Shown piece by piece: positions 45,461-54,449 of a DNA stretch of 64,000 nt. Below the pieces are notes generated by a model that was given only the letters and a program-made list of their open reading frames with translations, was not told the DNA's origin and searched no databases. Within the stretch, counting starts at the first letter, position 1, and every line of letters starts with the position of its first letter. Location of the stretch: the NCBI GenBank assembly GCA_039588215.1, contig JBDHAD010000001.1:42288-106287 (forward strand), read 5' to 3'. Origin of the DNA: JBDHAC01 sp039588215. Lineage in GTDB: Bacteria > Gemmatimonadota > Gemmatimonadetes > Palauibacterales > Palauibacteraceae. Position numbers and translations under genes: made by a program.

Positions 45461-46378
45461 TCACTGCCTTCCGGCGCCCGGTTTCCGGCTCGAATCACCG
45501 GGCGGCGGCGGGTCTTCGCCGGCCCGGAGGAGGTACTCGTACAACACCAGAGCCTCCCACGGGCTCGCCCGGGTTTCAGGCATCCGCACGCCGTATCCGG
45601 AGAGCAGGGTTCGGGCGGTCGAATCGTGCGTGAGCATCGAGTCGGGGACGAGAATCATGCGATAAATCCACCCGAAGCTGCGGTGCTCGGTGACGGCGTT
45701 CAGATCGGGTCCGACCAGCCCGCGGCGGTCATGCCCATGGCAGTTCGCGCACCCCAGACTCGAGAACAGCTCCCGACCCTGCGCGACGAGCTCGGCTTCG
45801 TCGGGCCCTTTCAGACCGGGATCGACCGGGTCGCGGAGCTCCGGCCGGATTGTGTCCGCCGGCAGGGGGCCTGGCCGATGTGCCGCAGACGGCGTGGACG
45901 TTCGTGCCACCTGCCAGACCCCACCGTGTCGCACGCCCGTGTCGATATGGAGGGTGGTGAACGTGCCTTCGATCTCGTCCCCGGCGACACGTCCCGTGTA
46001 CGTGGTCTTCAAGCGGCAGCCACACACCGGATCATGATATTCGCCGAGCTGACCGTAGATGACGTCGCCCTCCGCTCGAACGAACTGGATGGTCAGGAGC
46101 GGCGGGGGGGCCGTCGGGTCCCGGTCCTCGGCGAGGGCGTGCTCCAGCCCCGCGGGTGCCATGAGGAGATCCCCGTAGGCGCTGTCGGCGTCGGATGCGA
46201 GACGGAAGAAGATGCTGCCCGAGCGACCGCTCTCGCGGCCCGCATACGAGCCGCTCCACTCGCCCATCAACGCAGCGATGCTGGCCGGGTCGCCGGAGAC
46301 AGGCACGGCAGGCGGTCGGTACCCGCAGCTGAGCAGCAAGCTCGCCGCGAGCGCGGCCCGCGCGCTCCCACGCGGCAC
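45461..46378 (-). CDS. Monohaem cytochrome c lipoprotein with an extra N-terminal domain
   Basis: A 305-residue lipoprotein; the signal ends SLLLSC and AAGGAGA precedes the GTG at 46378. Residues ~40-190 form a beta-rich domain of unknown kind (GEWSGSYAGRESGRSGSIFF, VCGCRLKTTYTGRV in part). Residues ~205-290 are a small cytochrome c: LFSSLGCANCHGHDRRGLVGPDL binds one haem, and MILVPDSML supplies a possible Met ligand. The tail is Pro-rich. It is probably a periplasmic electron carrier or the haem part of an uncharacterised oxidoreductase. Alone in its region, about 3.9 kb from the bc-type module. Confidence 0.78.
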   Translation of the reverse strand: MPRGSARAALAASLLLSCGYRPPAVPVSGDPASIAALMGEWSGSYAGRESGRSGSIFFRLASDADSAYGDLLMAPAGLEHALAEDRDPTAPPPLLTIQFVRAEGDVIYGQLGEYHDPVCGCRLKTTYTGRVAGDEIEGTFTTLHIDTGVRHGGVWQVARTSTPSAAHRPGPLPADTIRPELRDPVDPGLKGPDEAELVAQGRELFSSLGCANCHGHDRRGLVGPDLNAVTEHRSFGWIYRMILVPDSMLTHDSTARTLLSGYGVRMPETRASPWEALVLYEYLLRAGEDPPPPGDSSRKPGAGRQ

Positions 46379-46602
46379 GGTCCCAGTCTCCTTTCCCCGC
46401 TCGGCGGGCGAGGGATTCGCCCGATTCACGGGACGTTGGACCTCACGGCATCGCCACGCCGCACGGGATAGGCCGCGGCTCGGGCCTCCGGGCAACTCCT
46501 TGGAAAGCGGCATCTTGCATCCAGATCCCTCACGCGGGGCGCGCGGTAAACGGGACATATTACGACTCGCACTCGAGATCTCCGCGGGACATCGGGTCCG
46601 GT

Positions 46603-46621
46603 CGCCGAAGGGACGTCGGCG
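46603..46621. terminator. Hairpin after the M20 peptidase gene
   Basis: CGCCGA-AGGGACG-TCGGCG, a 6-bp stem with a purine-rich loop, 52 nt past the M20 gene stop in a 294-bp gap. It resembles the hairpins at 18676 and 36841. Nothing else stands out in the gap. Confidence 0.35.
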
Positions 46622-46672
46622 CGCCGGCGCCTAAACGAGCTCCGCCGGTCCACGAAACCCCCGCTCCGCTTA

Positions 46673-47857
46673 TTACCGCATGGACGCGGAGGCCAGCGGC
46701 GGGAGCGTCAGGAGCTGGACCAGCAAGGCGGTGCGCTCCAGCATCGCATCGATGTACGCGAACTCGTGTCGGGCGTGGGCCCCATCTCCGACCGCCCCGA
46801 GCCCGTCGAGCGTGGCCGTGTAGAGACTGGTGAGGTTGCCATCCGATCCGCCACCCGAATCGCCCTCCGCCAGCTCGATCCCCAACCCTGCCGCCAGACC
46901 TTCCGCGGCCTTCCATAACACCGCGTTTCGGGGCGTGCGCTCCATCGGCGCACGCCCAACGAGGTCTTCCACCTCGACCCGGGTGCCGGGCACCGTCGGC
47001 TCCAGCGATCGAATCGCCGCTTCGATCCACCGAGCATCCTCCGCGGTCCACATGCGGACATCGACCTCGGCCCGGCTCGTGGCCGCTATTACGTTCGAGC
47101 GCGTCCCCCCCTCGATCACACCGACGTTGACGGTGATTCCGCGCTCCCGGTCCGCGAGCGCGTGGAGCTTCTGGATCAGATGGGAAAGCTCGAGGATCGC
47201 GGAGGCGCCCGAATCGGGGTCGAGCCCGGCGTGCGCCTCCTTCCCGACCACGCGGAGGGTGAAGTGCGCGATTCCGCGCCGACGGGTCTTCAACGCCCCG
47301 CTCGGACCGAGCGCGGGCTCGAGGACGAACGTGCGCTCGACGCGCTTCGCCAGCCGAATGATATGGCGCTCTGACTCGGGGCTGCCGATCTCTTCGTCCG
47401 ACGTAACCAACACGACGGGCACGACGTTTGGCACGACACCCAGGTCGCGGAGCGTGCGCAGCGCGAACACGATCTGAGCAAGCCCGACCTTCATGTCGAA
47501 CGTGCCCGGACCACGGATCACCTCGTCGTCCACCTCGAACGGCATATCTGCCAAGGTGCCCGAGGGCCAGACCGTATCCATGTGGCCGAGGACCAGCTGC
47601 AAGGGCCGCCCCCGCTCACGCTCCACCGGACGCGCGAACAGGTGCCCTCCGGTAGCCCGGCCGAGGATGTGGCGCACCGAGAAGCCCGCGAGCTCCAGAC
47701 CGTTCGTCAGGAGCTCCCGTACCTCGGTCTGGGATTCCGGGACGGTGGTCGGAGACTCGGCGAGAGCCAGCGCACGGACGTAATCGACGATGTCATCCCG
47801 CTGCTGCCGAACGTGCTGGAGCACACGAGTGCTATCGATCTCCGACCGGACTTCCAC
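46673..47857 (-). CDS. M20-family carboxypeptidase (glutamate carboxypeptidase-like)
   Basis: A 394-residue dizinc exopeptidase of the CPG2 type. Motifs are LVLGHMDTVWPSG, GPGTFDMKVGLAQ, VTSDEEIGSPESE (general base Glu) and ALKTRRRGIAHFTL with GKEAHAGLDPDSGASAI in the dimerisation domain. SDGNLTSLYT and GDGAHARHEFA carry the last His ligand. No signal, so cytoplasmic. The GTG start has AGGGAGG 7 nt upstream. The second M20 enzyme of the window, only distantly related to the one at 33187. Confidence 0.9.
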   Translation of the reverse strand: MEVRSEIDSTRVLQHVRQQRDDIVDYVRALALAESPTTVPESQTEVRELLTNGLELAGFSVRHILGRATGGHLFARPVERERGRPLQLVLGHMDTVWPSGTLADMPFEVDDEVIRGPGTFDMKVGLAQIVFALRTLRDLGVVPNVVPVVLVTSDEEIGSPESERHIIRLAKRVERTFVLEPALGPSGALKTRRRGIAHFTLRVVGKEAHAGLDPDSGASAILELSHLIQKLHALADRERGITVNVGVIEGGTRSNVIAATSRAEVDVRMWTAEDARWIEAAIRSLEPTVPGTRVEVEDLVGRAPMERTPRNAVLWKAAEGLAAGLGIELAEGDSGGGSDGNLTSLYTATLDGLGAVGDGAHARHEFAYIDAMLERTALLVQLLTLPPLASASMR

Positions 47858-47946
47858 GCCGTGCCTCCCTGACCGGTGTGAGACTACGGGTGCGGAGCCG
47901 AGGGCTTCTTCCGGAGTCTAGCTCGGCACCCGCACCCCGCTCGGGC

Positions 47947-48753
47947 TCAGGCGCCGCCTCCGGCGCCGCTCAGCTGTGACTCTATGAAAGAGCGGTGCGG
48001 GACGTAGACCGGGTCATCCAACGATTCGCCCGCGGCAATGGCGTTTCGAAGACGCTCCAAATACGATGCCTCGCCATCCACGTCGCCATCGACGGCCGCG
48101 GCGCGGCCACCCAGCAGAAGCCCGTAGAGCTGCCGAGGGTTGTCCCTGAGCAACGCCTCGGACTCGGCGCGGGCGGCCGCCGCGTCACCCAGCATCAGCT
48201 GGAGAAGACCGATATGGAAGCGGGCGTCCGCATCGAGATCGGCGGGAGGCATTCCCTGGTATGCGTCGATCGACATCTGGGCGAAGAAGTCGGCGCGCTC
48301 GCCCCCCGCCTCGTGATCGCGCATCGCGCGGTCGAAGAGCCGGTCCGCCGCCTCACGCGGGGACATGTTGGCTAGCTCATCGGCCGAGATCATACCGGCC
48401 GAGCCGCCGCCCGCCGCCCCCGGATCACCGGCGGAGCCGATGCCACCCGTGATCGGGTCGTCGCCGACGCGCGCGAGGCTACCCCTCTGCACGAGGACCG
48501 CGATCAAGATGGAGAACGCCACCAGCGCGACAGCGGACGCGATCCAGGGGAGTCGCGCCGCGAGGGGCTTCTTGGGGTGGGCAGCGACCTGCTGGCCGCA
48601 TTCTCCGCAATACAGGGCTCCGGCCGCGAGGCCGGCCCCACAGCCCTTGCACTGCGCGGCATCCCCGGACTTGCCGGTCAATGCGGCACCACATTGGGCG
48701 CAGAAGCTCCCGCTCCCCTTCGTACCGCAGGACGGACAACGTGCGGTGTTCAT
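47947..48753 (-). CDS. Zinc-ribbon membrane protein
   Basis: A 268-residue protein. The first ~60 residues hold two double zinc ribbons: CPSCGTKGSGSFCAQCG and CKGCGAGLAAGALYCGECG. A membrane helix follows (~73-92, WIASAVALVAFSILIAVLV), then a Gly-rich linker and a periplasmic helical part (~130-268) with TPR-like repeats (ARFHIGLLQLMLGDAAAARAESEALL in part). Ribosome site GGGGGAG precedes the ATG 7 nt away. The design (cytosolic zinc ribbon, one helix, outer TPR) is widespread, but no role is known. It starts 49 nt downstream of the M28 gene. Confidence 0.72.
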   Translation of the reverse strand: MNTARCPSCGTKGSGSFCAQCGAALTGKSGDAAQCKGCGAGLAAGALYCGECGQQVAAHPKKPLAARLPWIASAVALVAFSILIAVLVQRGSLARVGDDPITGGIGSAGDPGAAGGGSAGMISADELANMSPREAADRLFDRAMRDHEAGGERADFFAQMSIDAYQGMPPADLDADARFHIGLLQLMLGDAAAARAESEALLRDNPRQLYGLLLGGRAAAVDGDVDGEASYLERLRNAIAAGESLDDPVYVPHRSFIESQLSGAGGGA

Positions 48754-48802
48754 CTCCACTCCCCCTTGCAGGCCGCTGATAAACGCGGGCAGCCCACTGG
48801 AA

Positions 48803-50119
48803 TCACCGGTCCGATCGGTCGCCGAGCACGACCTCGAACTCCACCTCTTCGCCGTCGCGGAGCACGACGACACGGACCCGGTCCCCGGGGGCGTGCGCGC
48901 GCAGGGCGTCGGTCAGAGCGTACAGATCGGCCACGTCATGCTCCCCGAGAGCGATGATGATGTCCCCGCCGTCGATCCCCGCCTTCTCGGCTGGCGAGCC
49001 CGCGCTCACGCCGCTGAGCAACACGCCGTGGTCGACCGGCGTGAAGTCCGGGACGGTTCCCAGGTAGGCGCCGTACCCACCCGAATCCTGCGCCGGAGCA
49101 CCAACACCGGGAATCAGCGTGAGACGATCGCGACGGTCCGCCACGCTCGCGACGATACGGGCCGCGAAGTTTCCCACACGCTCCAGTCCGTCGGCGTCGA
49201 TCTTGTCCCAATCGTCCGAGGGCTTGTGGTAGTCTCCGTGCACATTCGTGAACAGGTGCAGAACCGGGATGTCCTGGGCGTAGAAGGACGTGTGGTCGCT
49301 CGGTCCGTACCCGGCGTCCTCGTACGCCAGCTCGATCCCGAACGGCTCGTTCGCCAGGTCCACCAGCTTCTGCCACTCCGGCGCCGTTCCGATCCCGTAC
49401 ACGATCAGCGGGCTGCTCTCGAGCCGACCCACCATGTCCAGATTCACCATGGCCTGTGCCTGCTCGAGCGAGATGGTGGGGTTCTTGGCGTAGAACCCTG
49501 ATCCGAGCAGGCCGCTCTCTTCACCGGTGAAGGCTATGAACAGAACCGGTCGCGCCGGGGCCCCCTCTGCGAGGCGCTCCGCGGCCACGAGCAGAGCGGC
49601 CACGCCTGAGGCGTTGTCGTCCGCCCCGTTGTGGATCTCTCCCGCGTCCCCCAAGGAGCCGAACCCACCGTCACCGAGGTGATCGTAGTGTGCGCCGAAC
49701 ACCACGACCTGGTCCGCAAGCTCGGGATCTGTGCCGGGCAGAAGGGCTACGATGTTCCGACCGGTCCCGGCTGGCGCGTGAGGGTTGGTCGCGCTCGCCA
49801 ACGGCACTTCCTGGAAGTAGGTCCCGTCCTCGCCCGCCGGCTTCAGGCCGAGCTGCTCGAAGCGAGTGACGATATACGCCGCGGCGCATCGCTCGCCCTC
49901 GCTGCCGGCGAGCCGTCCACCGAGCGCGTCATCGGCCAGGTAGCGCACGACGGCGATGGCGGTCTGCTCATTATCGTCAATGATTGGGCACGCGAGCGCG
50001 CCTTCTGGTTTTGCGCCGGGTTCCGCCGGTGTCTGCGCGACGACCGTCAAGGAAGGTCCGAGGGGCGCCCAGATCAGAAGTGCGAGCGCAATGCCACACG
50101 TGTGTCCGATACGTCTCAT
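48803..50119 (-). CDS. Exported M28-family peptidase with C-terminal PDZ domain
   Basis: A 438-residue secreted aminopeptidase-like enzyme. A signal peptide (~1-29) is followed by a domain with FGAHYDHLGDGG, NGADDNASGVAALL (bridging Asp), FTGEESGLLGSG (base Glu), NLDMVGRL and HLFTNVHGDYH His, so all zinc ligands are present. Residues ~340-435 are a PDZ domain (GVSAGSPAEKAGIDGGDIIIALG in part), common in this subgroup. ATG 50119 is preferred; a GTG 21 nt upstream is possible. It probably trims peptides in the periplasm. It lies 122 nt downstream of the cytochrome b gene. Confidence 0.88.
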   Translation of the reverse strand: MRRIGHTCGIALALLIWAPLGPSLTVVAQTPAEPGAKPEGALACPIIDDNEQTAIAVVRYLADDALGGRLAGSEGERCAAAYIVTRFEQLGLKPAGEDGTYFQEVPLASATNPHAPAGTGRNIVALLPGTDPELADQVVVFGAHYDHLGDGGFGSLGDAGEIHNGADDNASGVAALLVAAERLAEGAPARPVLFIAFTGEESGLLGSGFYAKNPTISLEQAQAMVNLDMVGRLESSPLIVYGIGTAPEWQKLVDLANEPFGIELAYEDAGYGPSDHTSFYAQDIPVLHLFTNVHGDYHKPSDDWDKIDADGLERVGNFAARIVASVADRRDRLTLIPGVGAPAQDSGGYGAYLGTVPDFTPVDHGVLLSGVSAGSPAEKAGIDGGDIIIALGEHDVADLYALTDALRAHAPGDRVRVVVLRDGEEVEFEVVLGDRSDR

Positions 50120-50241
50120 TCTGGTCTCTGAGCCTTTCACGGTCTGTCAATCTTTCCGGGTTGGGCCTCCGGGTTGGAAGCCGTCGAGAGTGCGGAGTCC
50201 GTGAGGATAATCCGGGGGGCGTGTGGGGGCCACAGCCGGCG

Positions 50242-51339
50242 TCACGCCGTCGGACTGGCCGTATACCCGAGGATGGTCAGGACGATCATGTAGACGATGA
50301 TCCCGACGCCGATCCAAGTGATGATGTGGTTCGGCCTGCCGTCCCGTCTCGGGCGGCCGAGGATCGGCGCGAGGAACAGCAGCAGGGCGGCGATCCCGAA
50401 CGCGGCGATCCCGACCACCTCGCCTTCGATCCACAGGATGTGGGCGGGGAGGTACTTGAGCGTCTGGAACATGAACATGAAGTACCACTCGGGCTTGATC
50501 CCTGCCGGCGCGGGCGCGAAGGGGTCCGCTTTCTCTCCCAACTCGGCCGGGAAATAGGCCGCCAACGCCGCCACGATCGCCAGCGCGGCCAACCAGCCCA
50601 CCAGGTCCCGCAGCAGGAAGCTGGGGACGAATGGCAGAGAACGTTTCGACCCCCCTTCCCGCTCGACATCGGGTGGCACGCTCATGCCGTGCCTCTGCAC
50701 CAGGTAGACGTGCACCCCGAGGAGGATCACGATCAGGGCCGGAAGGACCGCCGCGTGGATCGCGTAGAAGCGTGTGAGCGTGGCGCCGCTCACATCGTCC
50801 CCGCCGCGCGCGATGCGCAGCAGGCCCTCGCCAATCCACGGAACGACCCCCACGATCTGCGTGCCCACGCGAGTGGCGAAGAACGCGAGCTGGTTCCACG
50901 GAAGCAGGTAGCCTGTGAACCCGAACGCCAGCACGATGCCGAACAGCGCCATCCCCGTGTACCACGTCAGATCCCGCGGGGGCCGATACGCCCTGAGCAG
51001 AAACACGCTGAACAGGTGGAAGAACAGCGCGAGGATCATGAGGTTCGACGCCCACGAGTGAACCGAGCGGATTAACCACCCGAACTGCACGTCCGTCATG
51101 AGGAACTGGACGGACTCGTAGGCCTCGGTCGCGCTGGGACGGTAATAGAATAGCAAGAGTACGCCGGTCGCGACCTGGATCGCGAACAGGAAGAGCGTCA
51201 TCCCGCCCAGGTAGTACCAGATCGTGTGCCGATGGACCGGGACTTCCTTCTTCTTCGCGATGCGGCCGAGCGCGGACAGACCCAGGCGGTCCTCCAGCCA
51301 CCGGTTCGCGTCGCCCGCCAGCTCCCTCCAGTTGCGCAC
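50242..51339 (-). CDS. Cytochrome b of a bc/b6f-type quinol oxidase, fused b6 and subunit IV type
   Basis: A 365-residue membrane protein that oxidises quinol and passes electrons to the Rieske protein and low-potential haems. Haem His pairs: HSWASNLMILALFFH, 13 residues between, and HAAVLPALIVILLGVH, 14 between, the second being the b6-type spacing. The Qo motif PEWYF is at ~285. The eight-helix length means b6 and subunit IV are joined. The GTG start lies 51 nt downstream of the Rieske stop. No cytochrome c1/f gene is present; the 9-haem gene takes its place. Confidence 0.92.
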   Translation of the reverse strand: MRNWRELAGDANRWLEDRLGLSALGRIAKKKEVPVHRHTIWYYLGGMTLFLFAIQVATGVLLLFYYRPSATEAYESVQFLMTDVQFGWLIRSVHSWASNLMILALFFHLFSVFLLRAYRPPRDLTWYTGMALFGIVLAFGFTGYLLPWNQLAFFATRVGTQIVGVVPWIGEGLLRIARGGDDVSGATLTRFYAIHAAVLPALIVILLGVHVYLVQRHGMSVPPDVEREGGSKRSLPFVPSFLLRDLVGWLAALAIVAALAAYFPAELGEKADPFAPAPAGIKPEWYFMFMFQTLKYLPAHILWIEGEVVGIAAFGIAALLLFLAPILGRPRRDGRPNHIITWIGVGIIVYMIVLTILGYTASPTA

Positions 51340-51390
51340 GCCCCCCTCAGGCTCCCATGCGAGACGGGCGGTGATCGTCCGCGCCCAAGC

Positions 51391-51846
51391 TCACGATTCC
51401 TTCCCGATCACGATCCTGTCTTCCTGGACATTCACCGTGAAGCGCTGGAGCGGTCGCGGGGGTGGACCCTGGATGTTGATGCCGTTTAGGTCGTAATGCC
51501 CATTGTGACACGCGCACCAGATTCGGCTGATGTCATCTCGGTACTGGACGATGCAGTCCAGGTGGGTGCACATGGCCTCGAACGCGCGCAGATCTCCATC
51601 TGGGGTGCGGATGAGGATACCGGCGCGATTGCCGAACCTGAAGATCTGGCCCGAGTTCGGAGTGATCTCCTCTGGCGCGATGGCCAGCGTGACGGTATTC
51701 GCGGTAGACTCTGCCGCTTCGGGCGGAATGATGTACCGGACGGCTGGGTACAGTACCGAGAGGGCGAGACCCCCCGCGCCGGTACCCAGAACCCAATTGA
51801 CGAAACGCCGACGCGTAGACTCCGAGCCCGTGCTCTCTTCTGCCAT
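51391..51846 (-). CDS. Rieske [2Fe-2S] protein
   Basis: A 151-residue Rieske subunit. A twin-arginine signal and anchor (RRRFVNWVLGTGAGGLALSV) is at residues ~12-31. Cluster ligands: CTHLDC (C and H) and CACHNGHYD (C and H), with the disulfide cysteines as the second Cys of each box. The usual CTHLGC has Asp for Gly and the second box reads CACHNG instead of CPCHGS, which may alter the potential. GGGAGGA precedes the ATG. It is 19 nt past the 9-haem gene, forming one unit with cytochrome b. Confidence 0.93.
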   Translation of the reverse strand: MAEESTGSESTRRRFVNWVLGTGAGGLALSVLYPAVRYIIPPEAAESTANTVTLAIAPEEITPNSGQIFRFGNRAGILIRTPDGDLRAFEAMCTHLDCIVQYRDDISRIWCACHNGHYDLNGINIQGPPPRPLQRFTVNVQEDRIVIGKES

Positions 51847-51865
51847 CGCTCCTCCCCTCGCGACT

Positions 51866-53206
51866 TCAACGCCCGGTTTGTTGATCGCTGATCCCTTCGT
51901 GCTCACGAATCTTGAGAACCAGTCCGACGATGAGCACGAGGATGATGGCGGCCGACACGGTGAGCCCCACGCGCCTCGTGCGCAACTCGCTGAGGGCGTC
52001 ATGTCCCTGTTCGCGGGCGGTGACCGTGACCTCGAGGCCGCTATCGACGGCGGCGCGTACGGAATCGACCGAGAATGAGTGAAGGACCGTGCGTGCCTTG
52101 ATGAGTGAGTTCGTTGCATCGCGGAGGCCGAATTGCGCCTGGCTCACCTCCATCCCGGCCTCCTCGGCTCGGGTCAGCACGGAATCCGCCTGATCGAAGC
52201 TCGCCTGCAGCGAGTCGATCAGCGACCGCATCTCCGTCGCATACTGTCCTCCACGGCTCTCGGGCGTATGACAGCGCGTGCACACGGCTTGGCCCTGCGC
52301 CCCGAGCATCTCGTCGCTCGCGGGTCCGATCTCGTGGTTGCCATGGCAGGTCGCGCACCCCGGGGCACCGATCACGGTGAACATCGTGCTCTTGAAACTG
52401 TTGCCGAAAAGCTGGCCCTGGACCGCATGGCACTGCCCGCAGACGTTCCCGACCCAGGAGACCCCCGGCGGCGCCGCGCCGTGGTTGCCGTGGCAATCGT
52501 TGCATGTTGGCGCCGAGAGGTCGCCCTCTCCCGACATGATCTGCCAGTGTCTGCTGCGCTCGTATTTCTCCCGTTGGTCCGTCGGGATGCCATAGTCCGC
52601 CATGCGAGCGACGTCGGAGTGACACGAGCCACACAGACCCGCGACGTTGAGCGGGTGAACGCTGGACTGCGGATCCTCCGCCGGTCTGATCGAGTGGGCC
52701 GGATGGCAGCTGACGCAAGTCGCCACACTGGGATCGTTCAGCTCGGCCAACCGCTGGCCATGTACCGACGTCCAGTATTCCGACACCTGGTCCACTCGAG
52801 TGGACGGGTCGAAGCGCCGCATGAACGGAAGACTGGAGTGGCAGCTTCCGCAGACCTCGGGGACCTGCCGCGGCTCCGGAGCTCCGATGTACCCCATCTC
52901 GGGATCCATCGCGTCGGGTCCCATGACCGCCGGGTTGCCGCCGTGACAGGCGCTGCAACCGAATCCGCGGGCAGCGTGGATATCCTCGGGGAAACTCGCC
53001 GCGGGACCGGCGAGCCTCTCGTCTCCCAGCACGCTGTGACACGTGGCGCAGCTGCCCGCGGGCTGCTGCGCCGGTTGCTCATCGGATTGTTGGGCTGGCT
53101 GCTGAGCGGGTTGCTGAGCCGCTTGCTGGGCGGAGACCAGACCTGACGGGAAGAGCGCTACCAGGATCAGCCAGCTTCCGATCCCGTGCGAGGACGGACG
53201 GGTCAC
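51866..53206 (-). CDS. Nine-haem cytochrome c with C-terminal membrane anchor
   Basis: A 446-residue exported cytochrome. A signal peptide is followed by a Gln/Ala/Pro repeat region (AQQPAQQPAQQ), then nine CxxCH motifs: CATCH, CSACH, CGSCH, CVSCH, CGSCH, CNDCH, CGQCH, CATCH, CTRCH, many followed by a His that could be an axial ligand. The C-terminus has a coiled helical part and a membrane helix (VSAAIILVLIVGLVLKI). GTG 53206 overlaps the upstream stop (GTGA). As the first product before Rieske and cytochrome b it probably replaces cytochrome c1. This is a prediction from gene order and architecture. Confidence 0.85.
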   Translation of the reverse strand: MTRPSSHGIGSWLILVALFPSGLVSAQQAAQQPAQQPAQQSDEQPAQQPAGSCATCHSVLGDERLAGPAASFPEDIHAARGFGCSACHGGNPAVMGPDAMDPEMGYIGAPEPRQVPEVCGSCHSSLPFMRRFDPSTRVDQVSEYWTSVHGQRLAELNDPSVATCVSCHPAHSIRPAEDPQSSVHPLNVAGLCGSCHSDVARMADYGIPTDQREKYERSRHWQIMSGEGDLSAPTCNDCHGNHGAAPPGVSWVGNVCGQCHAVQGQLFGNSFKSTMFTVIGAPGCATCHGNHEIGPASDEMLGAQGQAVCTRCHTPESRGGQYATEMRSLIDSLQASFDQADSVLTRAEEAGMEVSQAQFGLRDATNSLIKARTVLHSFSVDSVRAAVDSGLEVTVTAREQGHDALSELRTRRVGLTVSAAIILVLIVGLVLKIREHEGISDQQTGR

Positions 53207-54426
53207 GGGGTCGATCCGAGCTGGCGCAGAAACGCCACCAGGTCCGCCATCTCCCCCGCGCTCAACGTAGGCCACTCGGCGGCCTCACCCGTTCCCACGC
53301 CCTCACCGGTCACTGTGTGATTCCAGAGCGCCGTCACCACCTCGGTGGCTGTCACCAGGCCCGTGAGCGCCCCTAGATCGCTCGCGCTCGTCCCACCACG
53401 ACCGGACAGAGCGTGGCATCGCAGGCACCCTTTCAGCGTGAGCTGCTGGCGACCTCGGGCCGCGTTGCCCGATTCGCCAAAATAGTTCAGGGAGTAGAGG
53501 TAGGCGACGAGATCCGCCATCTCCTCGGCGGTGAGCTCCGGTACGGAGATCCCTCCGGCCCGCATAGCCGCCTGCATTGAAGGTGCCTTGTTCCACATGG
53601 CCGCGATGAACTCCGACGCACTCCACTCCCGTCCGCGTCCGCCCAGTCGCGGACCTATCTGGCCGCCAGTTCCCCCGACCGCATGGCAGCGGATGCACCC
53701 TTTGTCGGAGAACAGCTCACGACCTATGTCCGCGCGCCCGGGCAACACGTACAGAGGACCCTGCGGAGTCTGATCCACCACCGATTCGAGGAACGACATC
53801 AGATTCCCGAACTCGGTTGCCGTGAAACGTGCCCTTTCGATGCGGAGCGTCCGCATCGTCTCCGCCATGCTGGGCCCGTGGTTCCACATGGCGGCCGCCA
53901 CGAACATCGGCGAGCTGTATCGCGCCAAGAAGTCCAGGTTAGGGCCGAGCACACCTCCTGCGCCTTGGACCTGGTGGCACATCGCGCACTTCTTTTCCGC
54001 AAACAGCTGCCGGCCCGCATCCACGTCGCCATGCGCGTCGAAATAGTCGAGCGTGAACAGGAAGCCGATGAGGTCATCCGTCTCGTGGGCATGAAGCTCG
54101 GGGTAATCGACACCGAGCTCCTCCATGCTCTTCCGCATGCTCGGCAGATGGTTCCACATAGCGGCGGCGAGCTGGAAGAAGGACCTGCGACCTTCGATAC
54201 GCCCGAGGTCCGGTCCGACCCCACCGCCCAACCCCCGGACGGCGTGGCACTGGACGCAACCCTTGGTGCCGAACACCCTTGCGCCGGAAACCGCGTTCTG
54301 CGTCGGCCCGGGCCCGGCCTGTGCGAGCAGATTCGCAGCCGGCAGCACGAGCGACAGGACGGCGCCGAGCAGCACCCTACGCACCGCGTCACGGCTCGGA
54401 ACTCTGCGACACGACTGGGCGATCAT
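53203..54426 (-). CDS. Four-domain cytochrome c (tandem paralogue 1)
   Basis: A 407-residue secreted protein with a signal peptide (~1-36) and four class I cytochrome c domains of about 95 residues. Haem sites are CVQCH, CAMCH, CIRCH and CLRCH. In domains 1-3 a distal Met is visible (NHLPSM, NHGPSM, NKAPSM), so these are His/Met sites of fairly high potential. In domain 4 the corresponding segment is NHTVTG, without Met. The order suggests internal duplication of an older two-domain unit (domains 1 and 3, 2 and 4 differ in loops). It is 23 nt downstream of its paralogue. Confidence 0.85.
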   Translation of the reverse strand: MIAQSCRRVPSRDAVRRVLLGAVLSLVLPAANLLAQAGPGPTQNAVSGARVFGTKGCVQCHAVRGLGGGVGPDLGRIEGRRSFFQLAAAMWNHLPSMRKSMEELGVDYPELHAHETDDLIGFLFTLDYFDAHGDVDAGRQLFAEKKCAMCHQVQGAGGVLGPNLDFLARYSSPMFVAAAMWNHGPSMAETMRTLRIERARFTATEFGNLMSFLESVVDQTPQGPLYVLPGRADIGRELFSDKGCIRCHAVGGTGGQIGPRLGGRGREWSASEFIAAMWNKAPSMQAAMRAGGISVPELTAEEMADLVAYLYSLNYFGESGNAARGRQQLTLKGCLRCHALSGRGGTSASDLGALTGLVTATEVVTALWNHTVTGEGVGTGEAAEWPTLSAGEMADLVAFLRQLGSTP

Positions 54427-54449
54427 ACGCGAACCCCTTTCCTACTGCG

